In this document: positions 8,518 to 17,048 of the stretch, in pieces
Position numbering within the stretch: position 1 is the first letter of the stretch
How the letters are laid out: each line of letters opens with the position of its first letter
Origin: Deinococcus ruber
GTDB lineage: Bacteria; Deinococcota; Deinococci; Deinococcales; Deinococcaceae
Reading direction: 5' to 3'
Assembly (NCBI RefSeq): GCF_014648095.1
Contig: NZ_BMQL01000003.1
Location: forward strand, 62,001-126,000
DNA length: 64,000 bases
The notes under the pieces: generated by a model
Told to the model about the DNA's origin: nothing
Databases searched by the model: none
Seen by the model: the letters and a program-made list of their open reading frames with translations, nothing else
Position numbers and translations under genes: made by a program

Positions 8518-9384
8518 ATGAATGACCTCGTTAGGACGCTGCATCAGGCCCTCGATCACCCCGAACAGCTGTGGCTGGCGATCACCATGCTCGGGCGCGA
8601 TGAAGTGTTTATCGTCCTCCTGGCGCTGTATTCCTGGCTGGTCAACCCGGAAGGGATGCGGCGGCTGGGAGTGGCTTTCTCGCTCAGCTACCTGACCAAT
8701 TCGGCGCTGAAGTACGGTCTGAACCTGCCCCGCCCCTTCGCGCACGATCCGGCGCTGGCCTCTGCCGCCGCGAAAGCCACCGCTGGCGGCCCCGGACTGC
8801 CCAGCGGTCACGCACAGCTCAGCGCGTCGCTGTGGTTCGGCATGGCGTGGCAACTGGCGGAATCGGGGCGCGGCAGGCGCTGGGTCTGGGTGCTGGCTGC
8901 CGTGGTGGTGCTGCTCGTCAGCCTGTCGCGGCTGGTGCTGGGCGTGCACTATCCGTCCGACGTACTGATCGGCCTGCTGATCGGTGTGCTGTTCGCGTGG
9001 CTGGCGGCGGCGCGGCTGGCCCTGCTGAGGTGGAACGTCTGGTTCCCGCTGCTGCTGCTGGTGGGGTCTGCGTTCCTGCCGTCCAGCACCCCGCGAGAGT
9101 TCGCGGTGGGCCTGGGGCTGCTGGCCGGATTCTGGCTGCTGCGCCACGAGTTTGCCGCGCCGTCCACCTGGGCCGGACGCGTGGGCGTGGCGGTGATCGG
9201 GCTGGCGCTGGTGTTCGCGGTGTATTTCGGGCTGGCGGCGGTGTTGCCGCAGGGCGTCCGCGAATCGGGCCTGGGCCGCGCTCTGCGCTACGCGCTGCTG
9301 GTCCTGATGGCGGGTGAGGGCGTGCCCCGGCTGCTGAAATTCTGGCTGCCCGTCAGCCGCGACGTGACCTTGCTGATTAAATGA
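8518..9384 (+). CDS. PAP2-family membrane phosphatase
   Basis: 288 aa, polytopic. The three phosphatase motifs are visible: [11 protein letters not shown] (KxxxxxxRP, about residues 61-71), [15 protein letters not shown] (PSGH), and [18 protein letters not shown] (SRxxxxxHxxxD). Several hydrophobic helices follow, ending in a C-terminal extension of about 100 residues with two to three more segments. Family members dephosphorylate undecaprenyl pyrophosphate or lipid phosphates; which one is unknown. ATG at 8518 is followed closely by another at 8522 in a different frame. Divergent from the ABC ATPase gene. Confidence 0.88.
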   Translation: MNDLVRTLHQALDHPEQLWLAITMLGRDEVFIVLLALYSWLVNPEGMRRLGVAFSLSYLTNSALKYGLNLPRPFAHDPALASAAAKATAGGPGLPSGHAQLSASLWFGMAWQLAESGRGRRWVWVLAAVVVLLVSLSRLVLGVHYPSDVLIGLLIGVLFAWLAAARLALLRWNVWFPLLLLVGSAFLPSSTPREFAVGLGLLAGFWLLRHEFAAPSTWAGRVGVAVIGLALVFAVYFGLAAVLPQGVRESGLGRALRYALLVLMAGEGVPRLLKFWLPVSRDVTLLIK

Positions 9385-9457
9385 CGATGCTGATCAAGTG
9401 AAGACGCTGATTCAATGCAGGTGTGGGTGAAATGTCCCGCCTGATACGCTGAACGCC

Positions 9458-10033
9458 ATGCAGTTCACTGTCTTCTCGACCAGCCTGAGTCCAAACAGCC
9501 GCAGCCGCAGACTCGCGCACCTGAGTGCACAGGCGCTGGAAGCTCAGGGCCACACCGTCACCGTTCTCGATCTGCGAGCACTCCCACTACCAGCCTTCGA
9601 CGACGATCAGGCGTACCACCATCCGAATGTCGCGCCCTACCGGGAGGCCATCGCCACTGCCGACGGTGTGCTGCTGGCGCTGCCCGTCTACAACTGGGCG
9701 ACGGGCAGCGGCGCGAAAAATCTGATCGAACTGACCGGCTCGCACAGTCCGGAGCGCGGCCTGTCTGCGGTGTGGTTCGACAGGGTGGTGACGTTTCTGG
9801 TGGCGGGTGGCCTGCCGCACAGCTATACGGCGCATCACCCGCTGGCGCTGGGCCTGATGACCGATTTCAAGTGCATCGTGAACCCGTACCACGTATACGC
9901 CACGGGCGACGACTGGGACGGCAACGATCTGCGCCCACTCTGCGCGGTGCGCCTGGGCAGAACCCTGAGCGTGGCAACCGAACTGGCGGAGCATCTGAAG
10001 GAGCGCTCTTACCGTTCCACCTGGGAAATCTGA
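9458..10033 (+). CDS. NAD(P)H-dependent FMN reductase-type flavoprotein
   Basis: 191 aa flavodoxin-like fold. Starts FTVFSTSLSPNSRSRRLA, the FMN-phosphate loop of the SsuE/ArsH/YieF superfamily, then VTVLDLRALPLPAFDDD, and GVLLALPVYNWATGSGAKNL, where the PxYN motif binds the isoalloxazine. An AGGLPHSYTAHHPL segment follows. Likely supplies reduced FMN or reduces quinones; substrate not determined. TACGCT lies 7 nt before the ATG, indicating a leaderless transcript. Confidence 0.82.
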   Translation: MQFTVFSTSLSPNSRSRRLAHLSAQALEAQGHTVTVLDLRALPLPAFDDDQAYHHPNVAPYREAIATADGVLLALPVYNWATGSGAKNLIELTGSHSPERGLSAVWFDRVVTFLVAGGLPHSYTAHHPLALGLMTDFKCIVNPYHVYATGDDWDGNDLRPLCAVRLGRTLSVATELAEHLKERSYRSTWEI

Positions 10034-10051
10034 GCGTTCCGGCCACGCGGT

Positions 10052-10705
10052 TTACAGCCACGCGCTTACCAGCGTGACCACCAGTGCGCCCAGGCACATG
10101 CCCACGCTGGCTGCCGCGCCGCTCAGGTCGCCTTCCTGCCGTGCCCGTGCAGTGCCGATGCCGTGCGCGACGGCTCCCAGGGCCAGCCCGCGTGCCGTGC
10201 TCGAACGCACCCCCAGCCGCACCAGCAGCCCCGGCAGCAGCACCGCCCCGATCAACCCCACGATGATGACGAAGGCTGCTGCCAGCGAAGGTGCGCCGCC
10301 CAGCCGCGCCGAAATCGCGTAGGCCACCGGACTCGTGACCGAATCGGTACTCAGCGCCAGCCGCACGGGTCTGGGAGCCGCCAGCAGCAGTCCGCCGAGC
10401 GTGTTCAGGCCCACCGACACCAGCGTGCCCGATACCCCGCCCAGCAGCACGGCTTTCCAGGCCCGCCGAATCAGCACGCGCTGACGGTACAGCGGCACGG
10501 CCAGGGCCACCACCGCAGGCGTCAGCAGCGTGCTGAGAGGGCGGGTATCGGCGCTGTAGGCCGCATACGTCGTGTGCGTCAGCAGCAGCAGCGGCACCAG
10601 CAGCAGGCAGGCGATCAGCGTCGGATTGGCGAGGGGCGTGCGGCTGCGGCTCTGGATCAGCAGCCCCAGCGCGAAGGCCAGCAGCGTCAGTGCAAGCCAG
10701 GTCAT
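10052..10705 (-). CDS. lrgB: LrgB/CidB-family membrane protein
   Basis: 217 aa, about seven hydrophobic helices. Family blocks include TPAVVALAVPLYRQ, LALSTDSVTSPVAYAIS, and the C-terminal TARGLALGAVAHGIGTARA followed by SGAAASVGMCLGALVV, all LrgB hallmarks. LrgAB is linked to control of murein hydrolases and, in some bacteria, to pyruvate/glycolate export. ATG 10705 starts MTWLALTLLAFALG. It is the last gene of the operon mtnN-lrgA-lrgB, 40 nt after lrgA. Confidence 0.88.
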   Translation of the reverse strand: MTWLALTLLAFALGLLIQSRSRTPLANPTLIACLLLVPLLLLTHTTYAAYSADTRPLSTLLTPAVVALAVPLYRQRVLIRRAWKAVLLGGVSGTLVSVGLNTLGGLLLAAPRPVRLALSTDSVTSPVAYAISARLGGAPSLAAAFVIIVGLIGAVLLPGLLVRLGVRSSTARGLALGAVAHGIGTARARQEGDLSGAAASVGMCLGALVVTLVSAWL

Positions 10706-10745
10706 AGCGGCGAGATGGGGGAGACGTGACGGGCGGTGCGCCGCT

Positions 10746-11129
10746 TCATGGCGTGTTCTCCAGTTCCAGTTCGGCCAGTTCTGCGCCGCCCAGCCTGCCC
10801 GCCAGCAGCCCCGCCACCGCACCGCCGATCAGCACGCCCGCTGCCATCACCAGCAGCCAGCCGGGCCACTGTTTCCAGGCGTCCAGATAGTCCAGCACGC
10901 CCACCGCCGCCGGAACGAATAGCAGGCTCAGCAGCCCCAGCAGGCCATCGGCGGCCAGATCGACCCATTCCAGCCGCACCACCTTCACGCTCAGGGCCAG
11001 CAGCAGCAGCAGCAGTCCGGCCACCGACCCGGGAAACGGCAGCCGCAGAGCGGTCATCAGGCCCTGACCCAGCGCGGCGAATCCGCACAGCAGGCCCAGT
11101 CCCAGAATCACGCGCAGGGTGGGTGTCAC
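10746..11129 (-). CDS. lrgA: LrgA/CidA-family holin-like protein
   Basis: 127 aa with four transmembrane segments. The motif MTALRLPFPGSVAGLLLLLLAL matches the LrgA LPxPGsvlGlllL signature, followed by WVDLAADGLLGLLSLLFVPAAVGVL, which carries the conserved FVPaaVGv stretch. The GTG start at 11129 overlaps the mtnN stop (GTGA), so translation is coupled. A longer upstream frame is only the antisense of mtnN-type coding and was ignored. Partner of the lrgB product encoded next. Confidence 0.85.
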   Translation of the reverse strand: MTPTLRVILGLGLLCGFAALGQGLMTALRLPFPGSVAGLLLLLLALSVKVVRLEWVDLAADGLLGLLSLLFVPAAVGVLDYLDAWKQWPGWLLVMAAGVLIGGAVAGLLAGRLGGAELAELELENTP

Positions 11130-11851
11130 GCCGGAGAGGACGCCTCTGAGCTGACCGCTGCGGGGGTCGCCAGCCGCTGCAACATGCCGCGCACCACCGT
11201 TTTGGCGTGGCGGGCCACCAGCGGCATGAATTCGCGGTAATCCACGTTGGCGCTTCCGTCGGCGGTGTCCGACACCGAGCGGATCACCACGAAGGGCACA
11301 CCATGCTTGCTGCACACCTGCGCCACCGCCGCGCCCTCCATCTCGGCGCAGGCGGCCCCGAAGTGCTGCCACAGCCACGCGACCTTCTCTGCCGAGGCCA
11401 CGAACACGTCGCCGCTGACCACCCGGCCCCCGGTCACGTTCACGCCTTCTACCTCGTGCGCGGCTTCCAGCGCCAGGGCGCTCAGGGTTTCGTCGGCCAC
11501 CCAGCTCAGAGTTTCGCCCGGCACTTCTCCCAGCTTGTACCCCAGCGCGGTCACGTCCACGTCGTGCTGCACGCAGTCGCTCGATACCACGATGTCGCCC
11601 ACCTTCAGCTCGGGGTGTACGCCGCCCGCCACCCCGGTAAAGATGACCCGCCCCGCTCCGGCAGCCAGCAGGTGCGTGGTGGTCATGGCGGCGTTCACCT
11701 TGCCGATGCCGCCCACGGTAATCAGCACGTCCTGCCCGTCCAGCGTGCCCCGGTGCAGCGCTCCGCCCGCCCAGGGCAGGGTCTGCGCGTCCTGAAGGTC
11801 TGCCAGCAGCAACTCGACTTCTTCCTGCATGGCTCCGATAATTCCGATCAT
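11126..11851 (-). CDS. mtnN: 5'-methylthioadenosine/S-adenosylhomocysteine nucleosidase
   Basis: Hydrolyses MTA and SAH to adenine and the thio-ribose, cytosolic. 241 aa. Start MIGIIGAMQEEVELLLADL is diagnostic, followed by TVGGIGKVNAAMTTTHLLA, IFTGVAGGVHPELKVGDIVVSS, HDVDVTALGYKLGEVPG, GDVFVASAEKV, and the substrate motif CAEMEGAAVAQVC with VIRSVSDTADG containing the catalytic Asp. The stop overlaps the lrgA start, an uncommon operon combination. Confidence 0.95.
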   Translation of the reverse strand: MIGIIGAMQEEVELLLADLQDAQTLPWAGGALHRGTLDGQDVLITVGGIGKVNAAMTTTHLLAAGAGRVIFTGVAGGVHPELKVGDIVVSSDCVQHDVDVTALGYKLGEVPGETLSWVADETLSALALEAAHEVEGVNVTGGRVVSGDVFVASAEKVAWLWQHFGAACAEMEGAAVAQVCSKHGVPFVVIRSVSDTADGSANVDYREFMPLVARHAKTVVRGMLQRLATPAAVSSEASSPA

Positions 11852-11914
11852 GGCTTGAGTGTAGCGGGATTGGACCGGGCTGGCTGGAGGCCGATTCCCG
11901 CTACAGTTGCCGAA

Positions 11915-12427
11915 ATGAAAAAACTGCTCCTGGCACCCTTTCTCCTTGTCGCCTGCGCCCCTGCCCTGAGTAACGCCCCCAAACCCGCGCCCGGACAGGT
12001 GATCGTGCGGGCCGTCTCGGTCTTGCCTCCCATCGCTGGGTTGCCCCCGCAGAGTCCCGAAAGTGAAGCGGGCATTGTCGGGTTTGCCGACCTCTCCGCA
12101 CTGCTGATTTTGCAGTCCAGATACGATACGGGCTTGCCGAGCACCTACGATGCATTTTCTTTCCCCGACGGATCGAAAAGCATGACGCCGCTGAGCGCCA
12201 AGAGCGACCCGGTGGCGGTGGCAATAGACTGGCAGGCCAAGCAGAGCGCCGGAGCCAACGTCGTCAATGTGCACTGGGAAAGTCGGCCTCTGGGCGGCAC
12301 ATTCCTTGGCATCTTCGTCAAGGTCAGCAGTACCGATGCAGCGGTGAATACCCGAGCCATCGAAGACAGACTTCTCAACCGCCTGTATACCTTCGACGGC
12401 ATCACCTTCGTTGCCAGCGGGCGCTGA
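11915..12427 (+). CDS. Secreted lipoprotein of unknown function
   Basis: 170 aa. The N-terminus MKKLLLAPFLLVACAPAL has a lipobox (LLVAC), so the protein is probably lipid-anchored. The remainder is a globular, mostly beta-type sequence without a recognised domain; VNVHWESRPLGGTFLGIFVKV is its most ordered-looking segment. TACAGT lies 8 nt before the ATG, suggesting a leaderless transcript. Divergent from mtnN. No function is proposed. Confidence 0.7.
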   Translation: MKKLLLAPFLLVACAPALSNAPKPAPGQVIVRAVSVLPPIAGLPPQSPESEAGIVGFADLSALLILQSRYDTGLPSTYDAFSFPDGSKSMTPLSAKSDPVAVAIDWQAKQSAGANVVNVHWESRPLGGTFLGIFVKVSSTDAAVNTRAIEDRLLNRLYTFDGITFVASGR

Positions 12428-12462
12428 TTTCTTCTGCCGCGTCATCCGGTATGCTGCCTTCC

Positions 12463-13626
12463 ATGACCACTTTCGACCTGTTGCTGCCAGAAGATACTCT
12501 CCGTCACCCCGACAGCGCCAAGTGGAAGTTCTACCCCGACGACGTGCTGCCGCTGTGGGTGGCCGATATGGATTTTGCCGTGGCCCCGGCGATTCTGGCT
12601 GCGCTTCAGGAACGGCTGACACGGGGGCTGGGCTACGCACCCTTCGAGGTCGAAGCCACGCCGCTGGCTCCGCTACTGCGTGAAAAACTGGCGACACAGG
12701 GGCTGGCCGACCTGCCCACGGGCGGCCTCCGCACGCTGCCCGGCGTGGTGCCGGGATTGTATGCGGCTGTGGCGGGGCTGTCGTCGCCCGGCGATGAAAT
12801 TCTGACCATGACGCCGATCTATCCGCCGTTCCTGGGGTCTATCCGCGATCAGGGGCGCACGCTCAGAGCGGTGCCGCTGCTTCAGCAGGAAGACGGCTGG
12901 CAGATCGACTGGGACGCGCTGGAAGCTGCCGTTTCGCCCGCCACCAGGGTGCTGATGCTGTGCCACCCGCACAACCCGACAGGCCGCGTCTGGACGACAG
13001 AAGAACTGAAGCGCCTGGGCGAGTTCGTGCTGCGTCATCGCCTGTGGGTCATCAGCGACGAACTGCACGCCGATCTGAGCTTCGGCGGGCCGCACGTGGC
13101 CTTTGCCAGCGTGCATCCCGAGCTGCTACAGCGCACCGTCACGCTGACTGGCCCCTGCAAGACGTATAACACGGCGGGCCTGGGCATCGGGGCCATGATC
13201 AGCCACAATGTGGCCCTGCTCGACCGCATCACGGCGCTCACCAGGGGCGTGCAGGGCCACCCGTCGGCGCTGAGCATCACCATGTGGATTGCGGCGCTGG
13301 AAGGCGGGGCCGAGTGGCTGGCGGCGGTGCTGGCACAACTGCGAAGCAACCGCGACCACCTGAGCGCCCGGCTGCGGCAGGAATTGCCGTGGGTGCGCTT
13401 CAGTCCGCCCGAGGCCACCTATCTGGCGCTGCTCGATTTCCGCCAGCACCCCCGCAGCGCCGACATCCAGCAGTTTCTGCTGACCGAAGCCAAGGTGGGT
13501 CTGAACGACGGCCCCCCCTTCGGTGAAGGGTATCAGGGCTTCGTGCGCCTGAATTTCGCCACCAGCCCGGAGCTTCTGGACGAGGCGATCAACCGGATCG
13601 TGCGGGCGGTAACGCAGTCCGAGTAG
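12463..13626 (+). CDS. MalY/PatB-type PLP-dependent aminotransferase (cystathionine beta-lyase-like)
   Basis: 387 aa class I/II aminotransferase fold. LWVADMDFAVAPAIL near residue 30 is the MalY/PatB mark; CHPHNPTGRVWTTEEL is the Asn-Pro substrate block; VISDELHADLSFGG holds the PLP Asp; the PLP lysine is in TGPCKTYNTAGLG. These enzymes cleave C-S bonds of cystathionine or cysteine. ATG 12463 is preferred over 12451 because TATGCT lies 8 nt upstream, the leaderless spacing of this genome. Ends against a perfect hairpin shared with convergent hisG. Confidence 0.88.
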   Translation: MTTFDLLLPEDTLRHPDSAKWKFYPDDVLPLWVADMDFAVAPAILAALQERLTRGLGYAPFEVEATPLAPLLREKLATQGLADLPTGGLRTLPGVVPGLYAAVAGLSSPGDEILTMTPIYPPFLGSIRDQGRTLRAVPLLQQEDGWQIDWDALEAAVSPATRVLMLCHPHNPTGRVWTTEELKRLGEFVLRHRLWVISDELHADLSFGGPHVAFASVHPELLQRTVTLTGPCKTYNTAGLGIGAMISHNVALLDRITALTRGVQGHPSALSITMWIAALEGGAEWLAAVLAQLRSNRDHLSARLRQELPWVRFSPPEATYLALLDFRQHPRSADIQQFLLTEAKVGLNDGPPFGEGYQGFVRLNFATSPELLDEAINRIVRAVTQSE

Positions 13627-13636
13627 ACAGATAAGC

Positions 13637-13671
13637 GTGGGAGCGGCCCAGAATCCTGCTGCCGCTCCCAC
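13637..13671. terminator. Perfect 11-bp hairpin between convergent malY-like gene and hisG
   Basis: GTGGGAGCGGC and its exact complement are separated by 13 nt. Only a weak pyrimidine tail follows on either side, so it is a probable but not classical terminator, placed 10 nt past one stop and 6 nt past the other. Confidence 0.6.
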
Positions 13672-13677
13672 CTTCTG

Positions 13678-14310
13678 TTATCCGGTTTCCTGCGCCGTCA
13701 GTTCGCGGAGCCGCTCAATCAGAGGGCGCAGCGTCTCGCGCTTCAGCTTCAGCGCGGTGCGGTTGACCACCAGCCGGGCACTGGAATACATCAGCACTTC
13801 CAGCTCTTCCAGATTGTTGGCCTTCAGGGTGCTGCCGGTCTGCACCAGGTCCACCACCGCGTCGGCCAGTCCGGTCAGGGCGGCCAGTTCGATGTTGCCG
13901 CTCAGCTTGACCACCTCGGCCAGCATCCCGCGTTCCAGCAGGTACGCCCGCGTCAGGTTGGGGTACTTGCTGGCGACCCGCGCAATCGGAGACGTCGCGC
14001 CCACCTCGCGGATAAACGACAGGCGGCAGCGCGAGAATCCCAGGTCGAGCGGCTCGTACACGCTGCGGCCCGACTCGGCCAGCACGTCTTTTCCCACGAT
14101 GCCCATGTCTGCGATGCCCAGATCGACGTATACGGGCACGTCCTGGTTTCGCAGTTCCAGCAGCGTGACGTGCCCCATGTGCCACTGCAAAGCCCGGCTC
14201 TTTTCCGGCAGTTCCAGCGGCAGACCCGCCCGTGAAAGCAGCGCCACGCCTTCTTCAAAGATGCGGCCTTTGGGCAGCGCGAGCGTCAGGGGGGTGGGTT
14301 CGGCGCTCAT
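13678..14310 (-). CDS. hisG: ATP phosphoribosyltransferase, short-form catalytic subunit HisG
   Basis: First step of histidine synthesis: ATP plus PRPP. 210 aa, the short form without the regulatory C-terminal domain, which therefore needs HisZ. Blocks seen: [53 protein letters not shown], and the PRPP loop [20 protein letters not shown]. The start overlaps the hisZ stop (ATGA), so both subunits are co-translated. Ends near a perfect hairpin. Confidence 0.95.
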   Translation of the reverse strand: MSAEPTPLTLALPKGRIFEEGVALLSRAGLPLELPEKSRALQWHMGHVTLLELRNQDVPVYVDLGIADMGIVGKDVLAESGRSVYEPLDLGFSRCRLSFIREVGATSPIARVASKYPNLTRAYLLERGMLAEVVKLSGNIELAALTGLADAVVDLVQTGSTLKANNLEELEVLMYSSARLVVNRTALKLKRETLRPLIERLRELTAQETG

Positions 14311-15446
14311 GCCCGCACCTCCAGCAGCTCGGCAACGGTGCCCAACGTCTCTCCCTGTACGGCCCGCCGAATACCCCTCAGCGCCGTATAGCGGGCCAGT
14401 TCCGCTGCGTCGTCGGTCCAGCGCAGCTCGGCGATCAGGCCCAGGCTGCGGGCGTAGTCGGCTCCGGCGAGGTCGAGCGCCAGCACCACTTCCGGCTCTG
14501 GCCCGATGTGCCGGGCGGCCACCTCGGTCAGCCGTTCCAGGCCCAGCGCAAAGCCTGCCCCCTGCTGCGTGGGCGGCGTGCTGCTGTCGTGCCCGCCGTA
14601 GCGCCCGCCGCCCAGAATCTGCCGCGAAAATCCGTCGGCGTAGGCGCGGAAGGTGAAGCCCGAGTAGTACCCGTAGCGCCGCGACATGCCCAGATCGAAC
14701 AGCAGCCGCTCGCGTCCGAACAGATCAGCCACCCGTTCCAGATGGTTCAGCGCCGCCGCCGCCCGCGCTCCCAGCGGCAGACGGCGGGCCTGTGCCAGCA
14801 CTTTCGGGCCGCCGTACAGGTCGTTGACAGCCGTGAGGGTGCGTTCCAGCCCGGCATCCAGGCCGTTCCTGCGAATCAGGGCCGCCAGATCGGGGCCGCT
14901 TTTGCGGTCGAAGACTCCGTGCAGCTGCGTTCTCAGGGATTCGCTCAGGCCCGAGTCTTCCAGCAGCGCGTCCAGAAAGCCCGGATGCCCCACTTCCAGC
15001 CGCCCCTGCACGCCCACGCACTTCAGGGCGCTCAGGCTCAGTTCCAGCAGTTCGGCGTCGGTCCAGGGGGTACTCGCGCCGATCAGTTCCACGCCAAGCT
15101 GGGTAAACTCGCGCAGTCGTCCCAGTTCGCTGGCCTGACCTGCCAGCCACAGCCGCCCGCCGTATTGCAGCCGCAGCGGAAACGGCCCGCCGGGAAAGCG
15201 CGTTCTGACCAGCCGCTGCACCGCCGTCGTGAACTCGCTGCGGAGCATCAGCACGTCGCCGCCCCGGTCGATCAGTTTGAAGGCGCGGGCGTCCTGCGGG
15301 TGCTGCGGGTCATGCAGTTCCAGGGCGGGCAGCTCGACGCCCTGATAGCCCCAGGTGCTGAAGTGGGCGGCCAGCCGGTTTCTCAGATGCTCGCGCCACG
15401 CCCATTCCGGGGGCAGCACGTCCCGCGTACCGAGGGGCAAAATCAT
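14307..15446 (-). CDS. hisZ: ATP phosphoribosyltransferase regulatory subunit HisZ
   Basis: 379 aa paralogue of histidyl-tRNA synthetase that lacks aminoacylation function and makes short HisG active. Starts [21 protein letters not shown], then [38 protein letters not shown] and LGVELIG; the late motif [21 protein letters not shown] with [11 protein letters not shown] corresponds to the HisRS histidine-site region. ATG 15446 has no Shine-Dalgarno; its ATG overlaps the stop of an upstream GTG-initiated mini-ORF (15443-15505). Operon hisZ-hisG. Confidence 0.92.
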   Translation of the reverse strand: MILPLGTRDVLPPEWAWREHLRNRLAAHFSTWGYQGVELPALELHDPQHPQDARAFKLIDRGGDVLMLRSEFTTAVQRLVRTRFPGGPFPLRLQYGGRLWLAGQASELGRLREFTQLGVELIGASTPWTDAELLELSLSALKCVGVQGRLEVGHPGFLDALLEDSGLSESLRTQLHGVFDRKSGPDLAALIRRNGLDAGLERTLTAVNDLYGGPKVLAQARRLPLGARAAAALNHLERVADLFGRERLLFDLGMSRRYGYYSGFTFRAYADGFSRQILGGGRYGGHDSSTPPTQQGAGFALGLERLTEVAARHIGPEPEVVLALDLAGADYARSLGLIAELRWTDDAAELARYTALRGIRRAVQGETLGTVAELLEVRA

Positions 15447-15505
15447 GGGCGGCCCGCAGTGGAGGGGCGAGCGCGGGTGTCTGTGAGGGTGGGCCGGGTC
15501 AACAC
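15443..15505 (-). CDS. Candidate leaderless GTG mini-ORF coupled to hisZ
   Basis: TATGAT (minus strand, 15518-15513) lies 7 nt before GTG at 15505. The frame runs 20 codons, Thr/Arg/Pro-rich and without His, and its TGA overlaps the hisZ ATG as ATGA. Since hisZ lacks a ribosome site, re-initiation from this mini-ORF is a reasonable guess; expression is not shown. Confidence 0.4.
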   Translation of the reverse strand: MLTRPTLTDTRARPSTAGRP

Positions 15506-15595
15506 GCCCCCGATCATAGCAGGGGTGTGCGGCAGGCAAAGTCAGGGCGCTGCCAGCCCGCCAGAGATTCGCCCGTGTCCCGCTATACTCCCGGA

Positions 15596-16186
15596 GTGCG
15601 TTCCGTGTCCTTCTTTCCGCGTGTAATCGGCCCTGCGTTGCTGGGGCTGAGCGTGTTGCTGGCCGGATGCTCGCCGCGCCAGGACACCTTCAAGCCTCTC
15701 ATCGTGATTACCAGCCCGGACGGTGGCTCGGCCAGCGCGGCCCGCAGTTTTCTGGTCAAGGGCTACGTGGTAGACGATCAGGGCGTGCGTTCGCTGGAGG
15801 TGCAGAAGGTGGCGGTCAAGCTGGACACGCCCGGCGAGAAGATTCAGCCGTTTTCGTTCCGCACCCTGATTCAGGGGCAGAAGGCCGATTACGTGATCAA
15901 GGCCACCGACACGTCGGGCAACGTGGCGGTTCTGACGCTGCCGGTGCGCGTCGATACCGTGAAACCCAGCGTGAAGGTCACCAAGCTGGAGCGCGACGGA
16001 CAGACGCTGCGGGTCACGGGTGTGGCAACCGACGACCAGAAGGTGGCGCAGGTGATCGTGGACGGCAGCCGCCTGAACATCACGCCGGGCACGCGGGTCG
16101 AGTTCTATGCCGAAACGACCGGCCAGTTTGCCGAGATCGAGGTGCGTGACGCTGCCGGAAATACCTTCAAGACGAAGGCCCGCTGA
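15596..16186 (+). CDS. Secreted lipoprotein with Ig-like/bacterial-neck beta domain
   Basis: 196 aa. GTG at 15596 is chosen because TATACT (15584-15589) lies 6 nt upstream and a signal peptide follows, ending in the lipobox LLAGC. The mature part has two beta repeats of the kind IVITSPDGGSASAARSFLVKG / VKVTKLERDGQTLRVTGVATD, with ATDTSGNVAVLTLPV and VRDAAGNTF strands typical of Ig-like folds in cell-envelope proteins. No catalytic residues. Function unknown. Confidence 0.72.
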   Translation: MRSVSFFPRVIGPALLGLSVLLAGCSPRQDTFKPLIVITSPDGGSASAARSFLVKGYVVDDQGVRSLEVQKVAVKLDTPGEKIQPFSFRTLIQGQKADYVIKATDTSGNVAVLTLPVRVDTVKPSVKVTKLERDGQTLRVTGVATDDQKVAQVIVDGSRLNITPGTRVEFYAETTGQFAEIEVRDAAGNTFKTKAR

Positions 16187-16245
16187 GCAGGCCAGACGGT
16201 GAGATCGGCTCGACTGTGCGCTTCCCGGCTGCTCTAGCCTGACGC

Positions 16246-16980
16246 ATGGCCCGCTCTGTCCTGCCGCTCTCGGCGCAGCATTCCGCCCCGCCGCAGTTGC
16301 CCGAGGTGGCCCGCCGCCTGCGTGAACGCTACCTGCCGCACGCCCCCGCCCCCGAAATCAGCCGCGAGCCGCTGGACGGGCTGATCGAAACGATCCTGTC
16401 GCAGCAGAACGTGGCAGTCATGACGCGGCGGCAGTTCGCGGGGCTGAAGGCGGTGTACCGCACCTGGGAAGACGCGCTGCAAGACGGCCCGGACGGCATC
16501 GAGGCGGCGCTGCGGGCGGCAGGCGGCGGACTGGCCCGCAGCAAGGCCGATTACATCTGGAATCTGCTGCACCGCCTTCAGGAACAGCGCGGCGAACTGA
16601 GCCTGCGCGACCTGCGCGGCCAGAGTGATGAAGCCGTGAGGACGCTGCTGGAGAGCCTGCCCGGTGTCGGCCCGAAAACGGCGTCGTGCGTGATGCTGTT
16701 CAATCTGGCCCGCCCCGCCATGCCCGTCGATACCCACATCGAACGCATCGCCCGGCGGCTGGAACTGGTGCCGTTCAAATGGAACGCGGTCAAGATCGAA
16801 CGCTGGTTCTCAGAGGTGTTGCCGCCGACCTGGGCCGAACGCTACACCTTTCACGTCAGCATGATCCGGCATGGGCAGCAGGTCTGCCGCTCTCAGCGCC
16901 CGCTCTGCGCGGCCTGCCTGCTGAACGATGTCTGCCCGTCGGCGGGCGTGTTTCTGCACCGCGCTGAGGGCGAAGGCTGA
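16246..16980 (+). CDS. nth: Endonuclease III-family DNA glycosylase with [4Fe-4S] cluster
   Basis: 244 aa HhH-GPD protein for base-excision repair of oxidised pyrimidines. Visible: LIETILSQQNV helix, helix-hairpin-helix LPGVGPKTASCVMLF with the catalytic Lys, and VDTHIERIARRL with the catalytic Asp. The C-terminal cluster ligands have the classical Cys-x6-Cys-x2-Cys-x5-Cys spacing in VCRSQRPLCAACLLNDVC. Deinococcus genomes usually hold several Nth paralogues, so this may be one of them. TAGCCT lies 5 nt before the ATG (leaderless). Confidence 0.9.
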   Translation: MARSVLPLSAQHSAPPQLPEVARRLRERYLPHAPAPEISREPLDGLIETILSQQNVAVMTRRQFAGLKAVYRTWEDALQDGPDGIEAALRAAGGGLARSKADYIWNLLHRLQEQRGELSLRDLRGQSDEAVRTLLESLPGVGPKTASCVMLFNLARPAMPVDTHIERIARRLELVPFKWNAVKIERWFSEVLPPTWAERYTFHVSMIRHGQQVCRSQRPLCAACLLNDVCPSAGVFLHRAEGEG

Positions 16981-16990
16981 CGCAGCCACG

Positions 16991-17016
16991 AAAAAGCCCC
17001 GCCAGTTCGGCAGGGC
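16991..17016 (-). terminator. Rho-independent terminator of the 17049-17642 gene
   Basis: On the minus strand GCCC/GGGC arms with an inner GCC/GGC stem and TTTTT tail. It sits 33 nt past the stop of the minus-strand secreted protein and 11 nt past the convergent nth stop. Confidence 0.75.
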
Positions 17017-17048
17017 CACTCGATCTGAATTGAGGTTCGTTGTTCGCT

